From positions 62,001 to 126,000 of the forward strand of contig NZ_SJTF01000007.1 of the NCBI RefSeq assembly GCF_004634245.1: a stretch of DNA of 64,000 nucleotides, read 5' to 3'. This document shows, piece after piece, positions 38,615 through 46,937 of this stretch; position 1 is the stretch's first letter; the number at the start of each line of letters is the position of its first letter. The translations under genes and the position numbers were made by a program. Under the pieces are notes generated by a model, which was not told the DNA's origin, made no database searches, and saw nothing but the letters and a program-made list of their open reading frames with translations. This DNA comes from Flavobacterium foetidum. Its GTDB lineage: Bacteria; Bacteroidota; Bacteroidia; Flavobacteriales; Flavobacteriaceae.

Positions 38615-39228
38615 TTTTATTGGTGATAATAAGCATGCTGACTTTGAATCATTTGTGTTACATATGTACAAACTAAAGATATAAGAAGGTCAAAACATTC
38701 TTATTTCACTGGTAGTCAAGTAAAAGAAAGTATTAAAAAGTTAAAGAAACAACAATTATTTCGATGCAATATCTAACTTTCTTTTACCTATAAGACTTAA
38801 GGAGTAAAGATGTGTACAAAAGATGTACAAAATTACTGCAGAAAGAAATTCTCCACAGTAGGTAAAATATTTTTTTTCTTTCTTATAATCACTAACTTAT
38901 TATTAATGATCTAAGAGTGATATTAAATATACTATTTTGTAAATCTATAATAAAGTTATCTGCATTGTAAGGGCTGTCCTACAAAATGTAATAGTAAATC
39001 AATTTAATATCTTTTCTTGCTATAGTTCCCAGTTCATCTTTTAAGAATTTAATTTCCTTCTTCGAAATTAACAGTATAAATATCAAAATAAATCTAATTT
39101 ATCGCTAAGTAATCAGATATTGAGTAAAAAAACATAACTAATAAATGAAAGAATATGTTTCATCATCTGAACGCTCGCCATTCAAACCTCAGCAGAGAAG
39201 AATTTGATTTTAAAAAGTTAAGACTTAA

Positions 39229-39253
39229 GCGCCAGGATTTTGCCACAAAATTT
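39229..39253 (-). repeat. GTGGCA repeat, copy 1 (inverted)
   Basis: Read on the minus strand this segment matches 57261-57285 at 23 of 25 positions (AAATTTTGTGGCAAAATC...). The two copies are in inverted orientation and lie close to the two ends of the peptide island. Confidence 0.5.
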
Positions 39254-39322
39254 AAAATGGCAAATTATTTGTAAATTCATTTTGTTTTTCATTAGCATTT
39301 TTGAAGAAAACTCCACTCATCA

Positions 39323-39337
39323 AACAGATGCGACAGA
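39323..39337. repeat. direct repeat AACAGATGCGACAGA, copy 2
   Basis: Exact copy of 36882-36896, placed immediately downstream of the stop of the SpaB_C-type gene. Confidence 0.45.
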
Positions 39338-39341
39338 AACC

Positions 39342-40190
39342 CTATTTTTTGTAAACTAAGGTTTTATAATATCGATGTAAATGATCATAGATAACAAGTT
39401 CATAAACTCTTTGCTTTGAAGTATATTGCCTGTTGATCATCATATGAATATGACTTGATAAAAAGTCATACAAAGGAATCTGAATTTTCTTCATTATTTC
39501 AAAAGTCTTTTTTTTGATAATATTTCCTTTTTTATTGACAATAGCAAAAATTTCAGGAAAATCATCTTGGTTCGAAAATTCCAAAAAAAGCTTAATTTGC
39601 GGATATAACAATCGGTAATTTGCATCCATTTCTTTTTTCTGGAGTTTATCAATTCCAAATTCTTCCTTGAAAGCAGTCTGAAGTTTATTCATTAAAACCA
39701 ATTTGTCCCAATTTGACAAACTGAACAAGTTTAATAAAGACTCGATCATTAAAAAACTGAAAAAAAGAGGTGTTTCTTTCTCAATAAAAGTATTTTTTAG
39801 ATTCAGATATTTTAAAATCATCTCACTGTCTTTCCAAAAAAGAAATTCAGAATCGGACATTGTTTCTTTTCCATATCGCTCTATTTCTCTTTCATAAGTA
39901 TCTGTCTGAATTTTCCAAATAACATTTTCATCCATAAGCTCCTTAAAAACAGGATAAAAAGATTTTATAAGTACACCTACATCATCAACATCATCCATTA
40001 GAAAGCGAATTCTAAGGTGTTCTTCGGGGTCTCTGTATCTAATAAAAAACCACTTTTTAATCTTTTTCTTTTTTTCTAGGTAAGATATTACAGGTGCAAG
40101 CTTTTCGACTAAAATATAATCAGCTGTTTTTACACCTGTATAAATTTTATAATATAGCCACTGACTGCCCAAACAAAAATTTCTTTCCAT
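39342..40190 (-). CDS. lanthipeptide/thiopeptide elimination protein (SpaB_C domain)
   Basis: This is the stand-alone C-terminal elimination domain of a split class I lanthipeptide dehydratase. It removes glutamate from glutamylated Ser/Thr to leave dehydroalanine or dehydrobutyrine. The family opening is clear: QWLYYKIYTGVKTADYILVE, followed by KKWFFIRYRDPEEHLRIRF, the SpaB_C hallmark. Conserved segments follow, such as WKIQTDTYEREIERYG and HMMINRQY near the end. It is 282 aa, usual for stand-alone members. It lies 2 bp after the dehydratase gene and is the last gene of the lanthipeptide operon. It should act in the cytoplasm with the LanB protein. No LanC follows. Confidence 0.87.
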   Translation of the reverse strand: MERNFCLGSQWLYYKIYTGVKTADYILVEKLAPVISYLEKKKKIKKWFFIRYRDPEEHLRIRFLMDDVDDVGVLIKSFYPVFKELMDENVIWKIQTDTYEREIERYGKETMSDSEFLFWKDSEMILKYLNLKNTFIEKETPLFFSFLMIESLLNLFSLSNWDKLVLMNKLQTAFKEEFGIDKLQKKEMDANYRLLYPQIKLFLEFSNQDDFPEIFAIVNKKGNIIKKKTFEIMKKIQIPLYDFLSSHIHMMINRQYTSKQRVYELVIYDHLHRYYKTLVYKK

Positions 40191-40192
40191 TT

Positions 40193-42391
40193 TTATTCGC
40201 GGTAAAACGATAGTATAAATTGATTACAATAGCTATTTTCATTTTCATTTTGCACTACAGAATTTTTTGCAAACAAAAATTCTTCTAAAACTATTTCTTG
40301 CCTGTTTTTAACTGAATTCAAGAATAAGTCTACTCCGATTTGAGTTTGTAAATCAAACAAAAGTGTATTGTCATAATTTACCCAATTCACATATCGAGGT
40401 ATATTTCTTTGTGACCGCCAGTTTAAAAACTCTTCTGTAAGCGGTTTATCATTCAGTCTAAAAAAGCTTATGATTTCTTCTCTTTTAACAATCCACTTAG
40501 CTTTTGATAAAATAGTATGATGATAAGTTACCCTTGGAAAAAATGCATAATGATTCTTCAAGACTCCCCAATCAAAAGAATAAATTGGCTTTAAATGCTG
40601 CGATTGTAAATCGCATAAAAAATGATAAAGGGGTAATGAATTGTTAGAAAAATTATGAGCGTTTGATAAACAAGGAATTATTTTTTTATTGTGTCTTTTT
40701 GAAATTAGCATTATGGTGTCATTTTCTACAGAAACCCATAAATCATCTAAACTAATAGTATCATTTTGGACCACACCAGATTTTGCCAGATAACTAATTT
40801 CATATTTTCGTAAAACAGGTCGGCGTAAAATATTTCCTGTCCTAGATTCAGGAATATGAACAACCTCAGCCATTATCTGGTCTTCATAAAAAACTTTTTC
40901 TTTTTGTATAATCTCTCTAGTTAACTTGTCAATGGCAAGATTGCCATTACAAAAGCGCCCTAAGAGTTTGGCAGCACTTATATCTCCTGATGATTCGATT
41001 ACGACTTTCTCCTGATCTAAAACTTCAAATATCACCGAAAAGGTGGCTGGAGCATTACTAAAATCACTACTAAAATTTGGAAAATCTTTTTCATTCAAAA
41101 TAATTTCTGTCCCTCCTTTTAATATACACTCATGCATTTTTTTTTGTAAAACTAAATCATAAGATGTCCAGAATTCATTTTTACTATCATTTTCTTTAGG
41201 CTTAACTGAAAGAAACTCTAAGATTTCATGAGTGTCCTTCATATCATGATTTTGAAGATAGCCAATGCCTATTTCTGTATCTAGAACGGTTGTCAATGGC
41301 ATTGTTCTTCCCTCATATCTTTGAATAAATGCTTTTTTAAAATTTTCTTGGTTTTTAAATTTCTGTTTAGTCTGAATACCATTTAAAAACTCAATTGCCT
41401 GAAGAACTTTTTGGGAAATATTTTTGTTTAAAGTGTTTACAGTGGTACTTACATTCAAATCTGCTTGGAAAAGATATTTTTCATTAAAGTCAAGTCCGAT
41501 TTGTTTAATATTGTTTTTAATCTCCTGATAGGTATTTTCGAAAGGGACCAGTTTTTCATCCAAAGAACAAAGCTGTCTTAACGTTTTTTCTAATATCCGA
41601 TATTCTTTCTCTTGTTCCGGAATCTTTTTCAAAACACCAAGTATTCTGTCCCAATCATTATTTCCTGTACAGACTGCATCTAACTCGCTTACTAAAAATT
41701 GAAAATCAATAAGCTTTAAGATATATTTTTGGGCTTCTTGTTTTTCATCCTCGTCATCCGATAAAAATGCGACCATTTCTTGAATAGTCATTCCTTGTCG
41801 TGCGACATTAAGCAATGCCATCAATGTAGCAGACTTTTTTAATGCCGAAATACTATGTTCCCGCTTCGTCTCTATACTTTTATATTCTATATAGCGATAA
41901 AAATCTCCAATTTTGTAAATACTATTATTTGGATAAAATTTTAAATGCGGCATTACTTCTTTTTTTCTCGAAAATTCCTGAAGCAGCAGTATCGAAAATT
42001 GCATGTCAAATTGAGTAAAACGTCTAAAACTTTCAGAATCCTCCAGAATGATTCTCGTTTCGTCAGCTATTCTCCCCATAGAACAACCTGAGAACAGACC
42101 AAATGGCGTGCATCTGGAAGACATTCTTGCTAAATATTTTAGAAATGTAAGTTCTAACTTTATTGCTTTTTTAACGGCTAGATTTGAATCTATTTTAACC
42201 CATTTATCCAATTCCCTTTTCAAATCCGGAGAAGCCAAGTTGATGGCCTCTCTAACTAGAGGATTCTGATAATGTCGTTTTGCTTTCTCTATAGAATAAT
42301 TTTCTACTGTGTCAAGATATAAAGACAATGGAAACAACGGAGTTCTTAACACATAATCATCGAAGAATAAAATCTTAGCATTCGATATCAT
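40193..42391 (-). CDS. class I lanthipeptide dehydratase, glutamylation part (LanB N-terminal type)
   Basis: This enzyme glutamylates Ser/Thr of a precursor peptide using glutamyl-tRNA, the first step of dehydration. The N-terminal region shows the Lant_dehydr_N pattern: VLRTPLFPLSLYL near residue 15 and KYLARMSSRCTPFGLFSGCSMG near residue 90, where the R-TPFGLF motif is diagnostic. Further family segments are QRYEGRTMPLTTVLDTEIGIGYL and SFDWGVLKNHYAFFPRVTY. At 732 aa it lacks the SpaB_C elimination domain, encoded separately just downstream, as in several Bacteroidota lanthipeptide systems. It overlaps the protease stop by 4 nt, so translation is coupled. The likely substrate is the GG-leader peptide at 44106. 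Confidence 0.9.
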   Translation of the reverse strand: MISNAKILFFDDYVLRTPLFPLSLYLDTVENYSIEKAKRHYQNPLVREAINLASPDLKRELDKWVKIDSNLAVKKAIKLELTFLKYLARMSSRCTPFGLFSGCSMGRIADETRIILEDSESFRRFTQFDMQFSILLLQEFSRKKEVMPHLKFYPNNSIYKIGDFYRYIEYKSIETKREHSISALKKSATLMALLNVARQGMTIQEMVAFLSDDEDEKQEAQKYILKLIDFQFLVSELDAVCTGNNDWDRILGVLKKIPEQEKEYRILEKTLRQLCSLDEKLVPFENTYQEIKNNIKQIGLDFNEKYLFQADLNVSTTVNTLNKNISQKVLQAIEFLNGIQTKQKFKNQENFKKAFIQRYEGRTMPLTTVLDTEIGIGYLQNHDMKDTHEILEFLSVKPKENDSKNEFWTSYDLVLQKKMHECILKGGTEIILNEKDFPNFSSDFSNAPATFSVIFEVLDQEKVVIESSGDISAAKLLGRFCNGNLAIDKLTREIIQKEKVFYEDQIMAEVVHIPESRTGNILRRPVLRKYEISYLAKSGVVQNDTISLDDLWVSVENDTIMLISKRHNKKIIPCLSNAHNFSNNSLPLYHFLCDLQSQHLKPIYSFDWGVLKNHYAFFPRVTYHHTILSKAKWIVKREEIISFFRLNDKPLTEEFLNWRSQRNIPRYVNWVNYDNTLLFDLQTQIGVDLFLNSVKNRQEIVLEEFLFAKNSVVQNENENSYCNQFILSFYRE

Positions 42392-44094
42392 TTTTTCTCT
42401 TGGTTCACTTTTTCAGCTAAGCTCATAGCATTATAAACATTTAAGACCTTACCTGATTTAGATAATTCTGAAAATGGCACTTTTTTGTCTTTTGTTCCAG
42501 GGACTAGTACTTCTAAATTATAAGCTGTTCCTGAATCCAGAATAATTTGTTTCACTTGCTGAACGGTGAGTTTAGGATAATAAGTCCAGATCAATGAAGC
42601 TGTAGCCGATACCATAGGCGTTGCCATCGATGTCCCTGAATCAAATTTATAAGTGTTACCAGAGGCGGCAGTATAAATATCTTCTCCCGGAGCAAATAAA
42701 TCAACATTCTTTTTACCATAATTAGAAAAATCTGATACCAAAAATTGGTTCAATTTGTTAGTGGTCGAACCTACATTAATAAAATTACCGCAAACCTCGG
42801 AAGTTCCGTCATAAGCAATATCATTTGGATATACAGGATTTATATCAATATCTGACGAACTGTTTCCTGCGCTGTGAACTATCAAAACATTGTGCCTCTC
42901 TGCATATTTGAAAGCCTCAAAAATCCAGTCTTTATGCATTGAAAATTCTTTTCCCAAAGACATGTTTATTACCTTTGCACCATTATCTACTGCATAACGT
43001 ACTGCCATAGCAATGTCTTTATCATGCTCATCTCCAGACGGTGATATATTAAGAGGCATTATTTTTACATTTTGCACCATACCTTCTACACCAATCTTGT
43101 TAGTGCGGTTTGCTCCAATTATTCCAGCCATCTTTGTACAGTGATCCTGTATTGGTCTGTGTCCTGCTTTATTATTACTGATATTGTTATTTCCATATCC
43201 TTTTTCCAGAATATTTGGATTATCCCCTATTAATAATCGTTCATCATATTGAACGTTTAAATTTTTTAATAGTACTGAATCTAGTTGTATTTTTTTATCC
43301 GTAATATCTTTAAGAGTTTTTTCATTGACCTCAAAATTCCCCATCATGTAATCAATCAAAGCTCCTAAGTCTCTGTCATTGGAATCCCGTCTCTGTTTAT
43401 AAGTTTTATCATTGATTTTATATTTCTTATACATGCTGTCCAATTGCTTATATGTATAATCTTCATTAGGGAAAAAATGTTTTAAGGTATCTTTTACCAG
43501 AGGGAATACCGCTATATTATGAACAAGAGATTTATGCCAATTCTTATAATATCTTTCTTTAGATTTAAACATTTGTTCAGCTCTTACATATTCTTTGTAT
43601 TGTGCTAAATCTTGAACTGCAATTTCATTTTCGTCTTTATCTTTAAATAACGGTCCCCATTCCCTAATAATTCTGACATACTCATAATTATTCCAGACAA
43701 CATACCCCCCGTTCTTGGTGCCGGTAAAACTCCAGCCGTTAACATCGTCAACATAACCATTTTGGTCATCATCAATGTTATTATCCGGTATTTCTTTTAG
43801 GTTTTTCCACAGCTGTCCCTGTAAATCTTCATGATTAATATCTATTTGTGTATCAATAATGGCAACAATAACAGTATTTTTAGGTTTCTTTTTGTTTTTA
43901 TTGTACCATTTATCTACCGAAATTCCAGGGATTCCGTCTAAAATATAATCTTTTTGATACCAGTTTTTAAGTTCTGACGGTGATAATTCTGTTTTAGTAG
44001 AAACATTTTTGAAGTTGGGAGCATTTAAATCTCTTTTACTTTTGCAACCTATTGATAAGAATACAGCAAAAAAACATAAAAAGATTGACCTCAT
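42388..44094 (-). CDS. S8 subtilisin-like lipoprotein protease (possible LanP)
   Basis: This surface or periplasmic subtilase may remove the lanthipeptide leader. A lipoprotein signal with lipobox LSIGC (Cys17) is followed by the catalytic Asp in VAIIDTQID (D81). The His is in DHCTKMAGIIG (H318), the oxyanion Asn in HSAGN (N411), and the Ser in SGTSMATP (S489). The gap of about 235 residues between Asp and His is a large insertion known from Bacteroidota S8 lipoproteins. The usual HGTHVAG is altered to HCTKMAG but keeps the His. It follows the precursor gene by 11 bp. Because it is anchored outside the cytoplasm, processing would have to follow export, yet no transporter gene is seen nearby. 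Confidence 0.85.
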   Translation of the reverse strand: MRSIFLCFFAVFLSIGCKSKRDLNAPNFKNVSTKTELSPSELKNWYQKDYILDGIPGISVDKWYNKNKKKPKNTVIVAIIDTQIDINHEDLQGQLWKNLKEIPDNNIDDDQNGYVDDVNGWSFTGTKNGGYVVWNNYEYVRIIREWGPLFKDKDENEIAVQDLAQYKEYVRAEQMFKSKERYYKNWHKSLVHNIAVFPLVKDTLKHFFPNEDYTYKQLDSMYKKYKINDKTYKQRRDSNDRDLGALIDYMMGNFEVNEKTLKDITDKKIQLDSVLLKNLNVQYDERLLIGDNPNILEKGYGNNNISNNKAGHRPIQDHCTKMAGIIGANRTNKIGVEGMVQNVKIMPLNISPSGDEHDKDIAMAVRYAVDNGAKVINMSLGKEFSMHKDWIFEAFKYAERHNVLIVHSAGNSSSDIDINPVYPNDIAYDGTSEVCGNFINVGSTTNKLNQFLVSDFSNYGKKNVDLFAPGEDIYTAASGNTYKFDSGTSMATPMVSATASLIWTYYPKLTVQQVKQIILDSGTAYNLEVLVPGTKDKKVPFSELSKSGKVLNVYNAMSLAEKVNQEKK

Positions 44095-44105
44095 ACTATT
44101 TTAAA

Positions 44106-44273
44106 TTAATCATTTTGTTGGCATCTATTTGAAGAACCTGCCTTGTTATGGTTTGTATCAATAGGATCGTCTCCATCACCACCAGTAATTACACGCATAT
44201 TTTTTAATCGTGCTACTTCCATTTTGTCCAAGTCAAATTTTTTGACTTCTTTTTTTTCTTTTCTAATTTTCAT
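44106..44273 (-). CDS. lanthipeptide precursor with GG leader (LanA-like, 55 aa)
   Basis: This small gene is the likely substrate of the adjacent dehydratase. The leader has the Bacteroidota natural-product precursor pattern, FDLDKMEVARLKNMRVITGG, close to the consensus LxLxKxxIAxL-xxxM-xxI-xGG, and ends with Gly-Gly at 31-32. The 23-residue core holds one Thr (T40), two adjacent Ser (S47, S48) and one Cys (C51), enough for a single (methyl)lanthionine, for example S48-C51. It is 11 bp upstream of the protease gene and first in the operon. A TAnnTTTG promoter and a regulatory box shared with two other precursor operons lie upstream. Product structure is inferred. Confidence 0.82.
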   Translation of the reverse strand: MKIRKEKKEVKKFDLDKMEVARLKNMRVITGGDGDDPIDTNHNKAGSSNRCQQND

Positions 44274-44298
44274 TTTTTTTCTGTTTTAAGATTAGATG

Positions 44299-44306
44299 CA
44301 AATATA
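44299..44306 (-). promoter_or_regulatory. -7 element of the lanthipeptide promoter (TATATTTG on minus strand)
   Basis: CAAATATA on the plus strand reads TATATTTG on the minus strand, matching TAnnTTTG, 26 bp before the precursor start. The shared box begins 37 nt upstream, nearly the same distance (35 nt) as in the two other precursor promoters. No clear -33 TTTG is present. Confidence 0.55.
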
Positions 44307-44342
44307 AATTGTTAGACCAATGGAAGGTTAAAATTAAATTTT

Positions 44343-44369
44343 GAATTTATCGAAATTCCTGAATTTTGG
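44343..44369 (-). promoter_or_regulatory. shared regulatory box, lanthipeptide copy
   Basis: Read towards the promoter (minus strand) the box begins AATTCAGGAATTT-CGAT-AAATTC. The AATTCAGGAATT half is identical to the box at 46288 and the second half is weaker. Position relative to the -7 element agrees with the other two copies. A likely binding site for the AraC-type regulator encoded next door; inference. Confidence 0.5.
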
Positions 44370-44405
44370 CAATTAATAAAATGTATTGCACTGTATTTTA
44401 ACAAC

Positions 44406-46130
44406 TTATTTTTTCTGCAATTCTTCTACATGTTTTATAAAATATGTAGGCTTTAATCCTGATTTTTTATAAAATGCAGCGGAAAAGGATTCCGAATTAT
44501 TGAATCCGAATTCTAAAGCAAGTGCTTGAATAGTGTATTTTCTTAACTTCTTATCCTTTTTCAAATTTTCAATTGCACATTCTACACGTAAGTCATTTAT
44601 ATATTGTACGAATGTTTTATTTCTGTACGTGTTCACTATTTTAGATAAGTACTTACTGTTGGTTTGAAAAAGTGCAGATAGGGATTGTACAGATATATCT
44701 GATTTTAGAAAACCTTTTTCTTGCTCGAAACAATTTAGTTTTTCTAAAATCTGCAAAATTAACTCTTCTCCAATTCCAATTTCCTCATTTTTGGAATCAT
44801 TTATTTTATTCTGTTTTAATTCATTGCTAGTTTTTGGCAAGTCCTTAATTGTAGACTCTCGCATCAGTTTTTCAAATCGAATTCGATATTTCTTAGTAAG
44901 CTGAAATTGATAAGTGCCAAATACTGAAATTGCCATAATGCCTAACACTAATGTTCCAATCCCCCAATAAAAATTTACTTTTTCCCTTTTTAAAGATGTA
45001 ATAAGATTTTCTTTGTCAGAAATTAAATGAGGTATATCGTATTCATTTTTTACTAATTTATTAAAACTTCTATATTTCTTTTGCAATAGATTGTTAATTG
45101 ACATAAATTTAGAAATATATCGTAATTGATTTTCTTTGTCTCCTTTATTTTTATAATACGCAATAAGATATGGATATCCATCTGTAAATTCCTCCGTAAT
45201 TTCATTGGTTTTCAAATAGATTGAATCTACTTTTAAATAGTTATCTACTGCACTTTCTTTTTTTCCAAGCCCTTCATACGTCTTTCCTAAATAAAAATAA
45301 GCGGCTAAAATATTTCCCATATCATTGTCTTTTATCATTTGAGGCAAAGCGTTATTGATGCTGTCAAGCGCTGCAGGATAGTTTTTCCTTAACACCTGAT
45401 TTGCTCCTTCGTTTAGCATAAAAACACTTCTCAAATATTCATTTCTTGTAATTGTTGATTCTTTGAATCCAAGCTTATTGTAATAAGTTGTCGAATCAAC
45501 ATTTTGCAATGACTTATAACAGTCTGCGAGTCCAAAAATTACATCCTGATATTCACTAGCATATTCTTGAGATCTGAAATCTTTTGTTTTATAATAATCA
45601 TAACATTCTCTATATATTTCAAGCGCCTCTTTATATTCTCCTAAATCTTCAGATTTTGCAGTACCTATATAATTTCGTACAACATAATAATAATCAATAT
45701 TTGTTTTAAGAGCTGTTTTTTCTGCAAGTTTATAGTTATCCATTGCTTCTTTAAACTTAAATTGCTTTTTAAGAAAATCCGCTTTTTCGCAATAAGCCGC
45801 GGTAGGGAAATATTTATCGCCACTATTTTTAGAATATTTAATTACGCTGTCTAAATATTTAATGGCAGTTTCTTTATCAGTTTTATAATACAATAATGCC
45901 ATTAGGTAATTAGCGCGTGCTATTCGAATTTTATTATTCTCTTTTTCTGCCTTTGCCATATAAGCATTCGAAAATAAAAGCTGTTTGCTAGCATTGTTCT
46001 GGTTCTCAAAATAAAGCTTATTTAATTGATTATAAGTCAATTCAATAAGTTCTTTTTTTGATTCTTGTGCAGATACACAAACTGAAACTAAAAGAAGCAA
46101 ATAGATATTAAAAAATCGGATTAAAATCAT
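44406..46130 (-). CDS. TPR-AraC membrane-bound transcriptional regulator
   Basis: This is a one-component regulator with an N-terminal signal/anchor (ending at VSAQE), about ten TPR-like helical repeats in the periplasm (for example AYFYLGKTYEGLGKKESAVDNYLK), one transmembrane helix at about 385-407 (WGIGTLVLGIMAISVFGTYQF), and a C-terminal AraC-type HTH. The HTH carries SLSALFQTNSKYLSKIVNTY and ALEFGFNNSESFSAAFYKKSGLKPTYF. At 574 aa it is complete. The gene lies between the lanthipeptide operon and module A, divergent from module A. All three precursor promoters share a box just upstream of the -33 region, where an AraC activator would bind. Periplasmic sensing of a peptide or envelope signal is plausible but inferred. 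Confidence 0.88.
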   Translation of the reverse strand: MILIRFFNIYLLLLVSVCVSAQESKKELIELTYNQLNKLYFENQNNASKQLLFSNAYMAKAEKENNKIRIARANYLMALLYYKTDKETAIKYLDSVIKYSKNSGDKYFPTAAYCEKADFLKKQFKFKEAMDNYKLAEKTALKTNIDYYYVVRNYIGTAKSEDLGEYKEALEIYRECYDYYKTKDFRSQEYASEYQDVIFGLADCYKSLQNVDSTTYYNKLGFKESTITRNEYLRSVFMLNEGANQVLRKNYPAALDSINNALPQMIKDNDMGNILAAYFYLGKTYEGLGKKESAVDNYLKVDSIYLKTNEITEEFTDGYPYLIAYYKNKGDKENQLRYISKFMSINNLLQKKYRSFNKLVKNEYDIPHLISDKENLITSLKREKVNFYWGIGTLVLGIMAISVFGTYQFQLTKKYRIRFEKLMRESTIKDLPKTSNELKQNKINDSKNEEIGIGEELILQILEKLNCFEQEKGFLKSDISVQSLSALFQTNSKYLSKIVNTYRNKTFVQYINDLRVECAIENLKKDKKLRKYTIQALALEFGFNNSESFSAAFYKKSGLKPTYFIKHVEELQKK

Positions 46131-46287
46131 AGGATTATTTTTTACAAAGAAAATAATAGTAAAATAAATTTGTTGAATTCTTTGAGAGTGGTATAGCTTT
46201 TAATTTCCGACAAAAGTAAGTTTTAAAAGTAAAAATTAATAAAAAGAATCTTAAAAAAAACTTACTGCAAATCAATTAAAAATCATA

Positions 46288-46322
46288 ATTCAGGAATTAC
46301 ATATCGAAATTCCTGAATCTCG
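46288..46322 (+). promoter_or_regulatory. shared regulatory box, module A copy
   Basis: ATTCAGGAATT-N9-AATTCCTGAAT is an inverted repeat, followed by CTCG. Downstream of the first half, GAATTACATATCGAAATTCC is the same as at 51300 except one base. It ends 11 nt before the -33 TTTG, so an activator bound here could contact RNA polymerase. Confidence 0.65.
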
Positions 46323-46332
46323 TTATATCCCG

Positions 46333-46364
46333 TTTGCTAGCATTTTACAATTTATCTAGTTTTG
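46333..46364 (+). promoter_or_regulatory. module A promoter (TTTG-N20-TAGTTTTG)
   Basis: TTTG at 46333-46336 and TAGTTTTG at 46357-46364 are 20 nt apart, a full match to the Bacteroidota promoter consensus. The first precursor starts about 180 nt downstream, giving a long leader that includes the palindrome at 46429. Confidence 0.7.
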
Positions 46365-46428
46365 AATTAAAGAAAATAAAGTGTTTTTCAGTTTGACGTC
46401 ACCGTAATAAATATTTTGTTTTCTTAAT

Positions 46429-46446
46429 TGTAATTGGCCAATTACA
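46429..46446. promoter_or_regulatory. 18-bp perfect palindrome in the module A leader
   Basis: TGTAATTGGCCAATTACA is fully palindromic. Sixteen of the 18 bases recur as a palindrome at 51427-51442, followed in both places by AAAG. It lies about 60 nt after the -7 element in both modules, so it may be an operator for a dimeric repressor or an RNA hairpin. Confidence 0.65.
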
Positions 46447-46541
46447 AAGGGACTGATTCAGCTGTTAAGTAACCCCAAAAAAACTGAGCAATTTTGTAAA
46501 TTAAATCAACAGAATGTTTAACAACTAAAAACATAACAATT

Positions 46542-46679
46542 ATGAACCTAGAAAATCAATTAATCGAAAAGTTTCAAGTAGAAGAGCTTGAGAAAAGATA
46601 TGAATTTGCATGGGTCGATAGTGTTGGAGGAACAATAAAAACAGACTCTGGAACTATTAAATGGGAAATGGATGTATAG
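46542..46679 (+). CDS. module A precursor peptide 1 (45 aa, no Cys)
   Basis: This putative RiPP precursor has a conserved leader LIEKFQVEELEKRYEF (residues 7-22), identical in 15 or more positions to peptide 2 and related to the four module B peptides (EFSxEELExRLEM). The tail after the conserved Trp24 is rich in Gly, Thr, Ser and Lys and ends in WEMDV. There is no Cys. Its size, tandem duplication and place at the head of a maturation-gene operon support the call. The cleavage site and any modification are unknown. It could also be a small signalling peptide. Confidence 0.72.
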   Translation: MNLENQLIEKFQVEELEKRYEFAWVDSVGGTIKTDSGTIKWEMDV

Positions 46680-46731
46680 TCATCGTCCTGAATTAAAAAT
46701 CTCTATTATTAATTAAACTAAAAAATTGAAT

Positions 46732-46869
46732 ATGAATACAGAAGATCAATTAATCGAAAAATTTCAAGTAGAAGAATTAGAAAAAAGATATGAATTTCAA
46801 TGGATAGACAGCGCAAAAATTGGTGCCTCTTATGAAGGCACAGGCATTCATGTAGTTGTTGATTTGTAA
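46732..46869 (+). CDS. module A precursor peptide 2 (45 aa, no Cys)
   Basis: This is a tandem homologue of the preceding peptide, with the same length and nearly the same first 26 residues (leader LIEKFQVEELEKRYEF, Trp24, IDS). The rest diverges (AKIGASYEGTGIHVVVDL), the expected pattern of a constant leader and variable core. It is followed by a strong hairpin at 46892-46916 before the first maturation gene. Confidence 0.72.
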   Translation: MNTEDQLIEKFQVEELEKRYEFQWIDSAKIGASYEGTGIHVVVDL

Positions 46870-46891
46870 TATTTTTTTAATACTTTCAGCT

Positions 46892-46916
46892 AAAGGGAAT
46901 ATTTTTTATTCCCTTT
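46892..46916 (+). terminator. hairpin attenuator between module A precursors and enzymes
   Basis: AAAGGGAATA-TTTTT-TATTCCCTTT is a perfect 10-bp stem with a 5-nt loop, followed by TT. It lies 23 bp past the second precursor stop and 22 bp before the next gene. Partial termination here would give excess precursor over enzymes. The same arrangement occurs in module B (52178-52226). Confidence 0.7.
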
Positions 46917-46937
46917 TTAACTTTTATCAGACTATTT

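Larger units (their letters stand above)
38291..39341. other. 1-kb gap with mobile-element-like remnants
   Basis: No supported gene lies here. The stretch holds the strong plus-strand terminator hairpin at 38581, the GTGGCA-type repeat at 39229-39253 and the direct repeat at 39323-39337. A 39-codon plus ORF at about 39150-39270 overlaps the repeat and is probably a remnant. Confidence 0.45.
46131..46541. promoter_or_regulatory. divergent regulatory region of the AraC gene and module A
   Basis: This 411-bp AT-rich region holds the shared box at 46288-46322, a TTTG-N20-TAGTTTTG promoter (46333-46364) and the palindrome at 46429-46446, all upstream of the first module A precursor. The promoter of the AraC gene must also lie here but is not identified. 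Confidence 0.6.
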
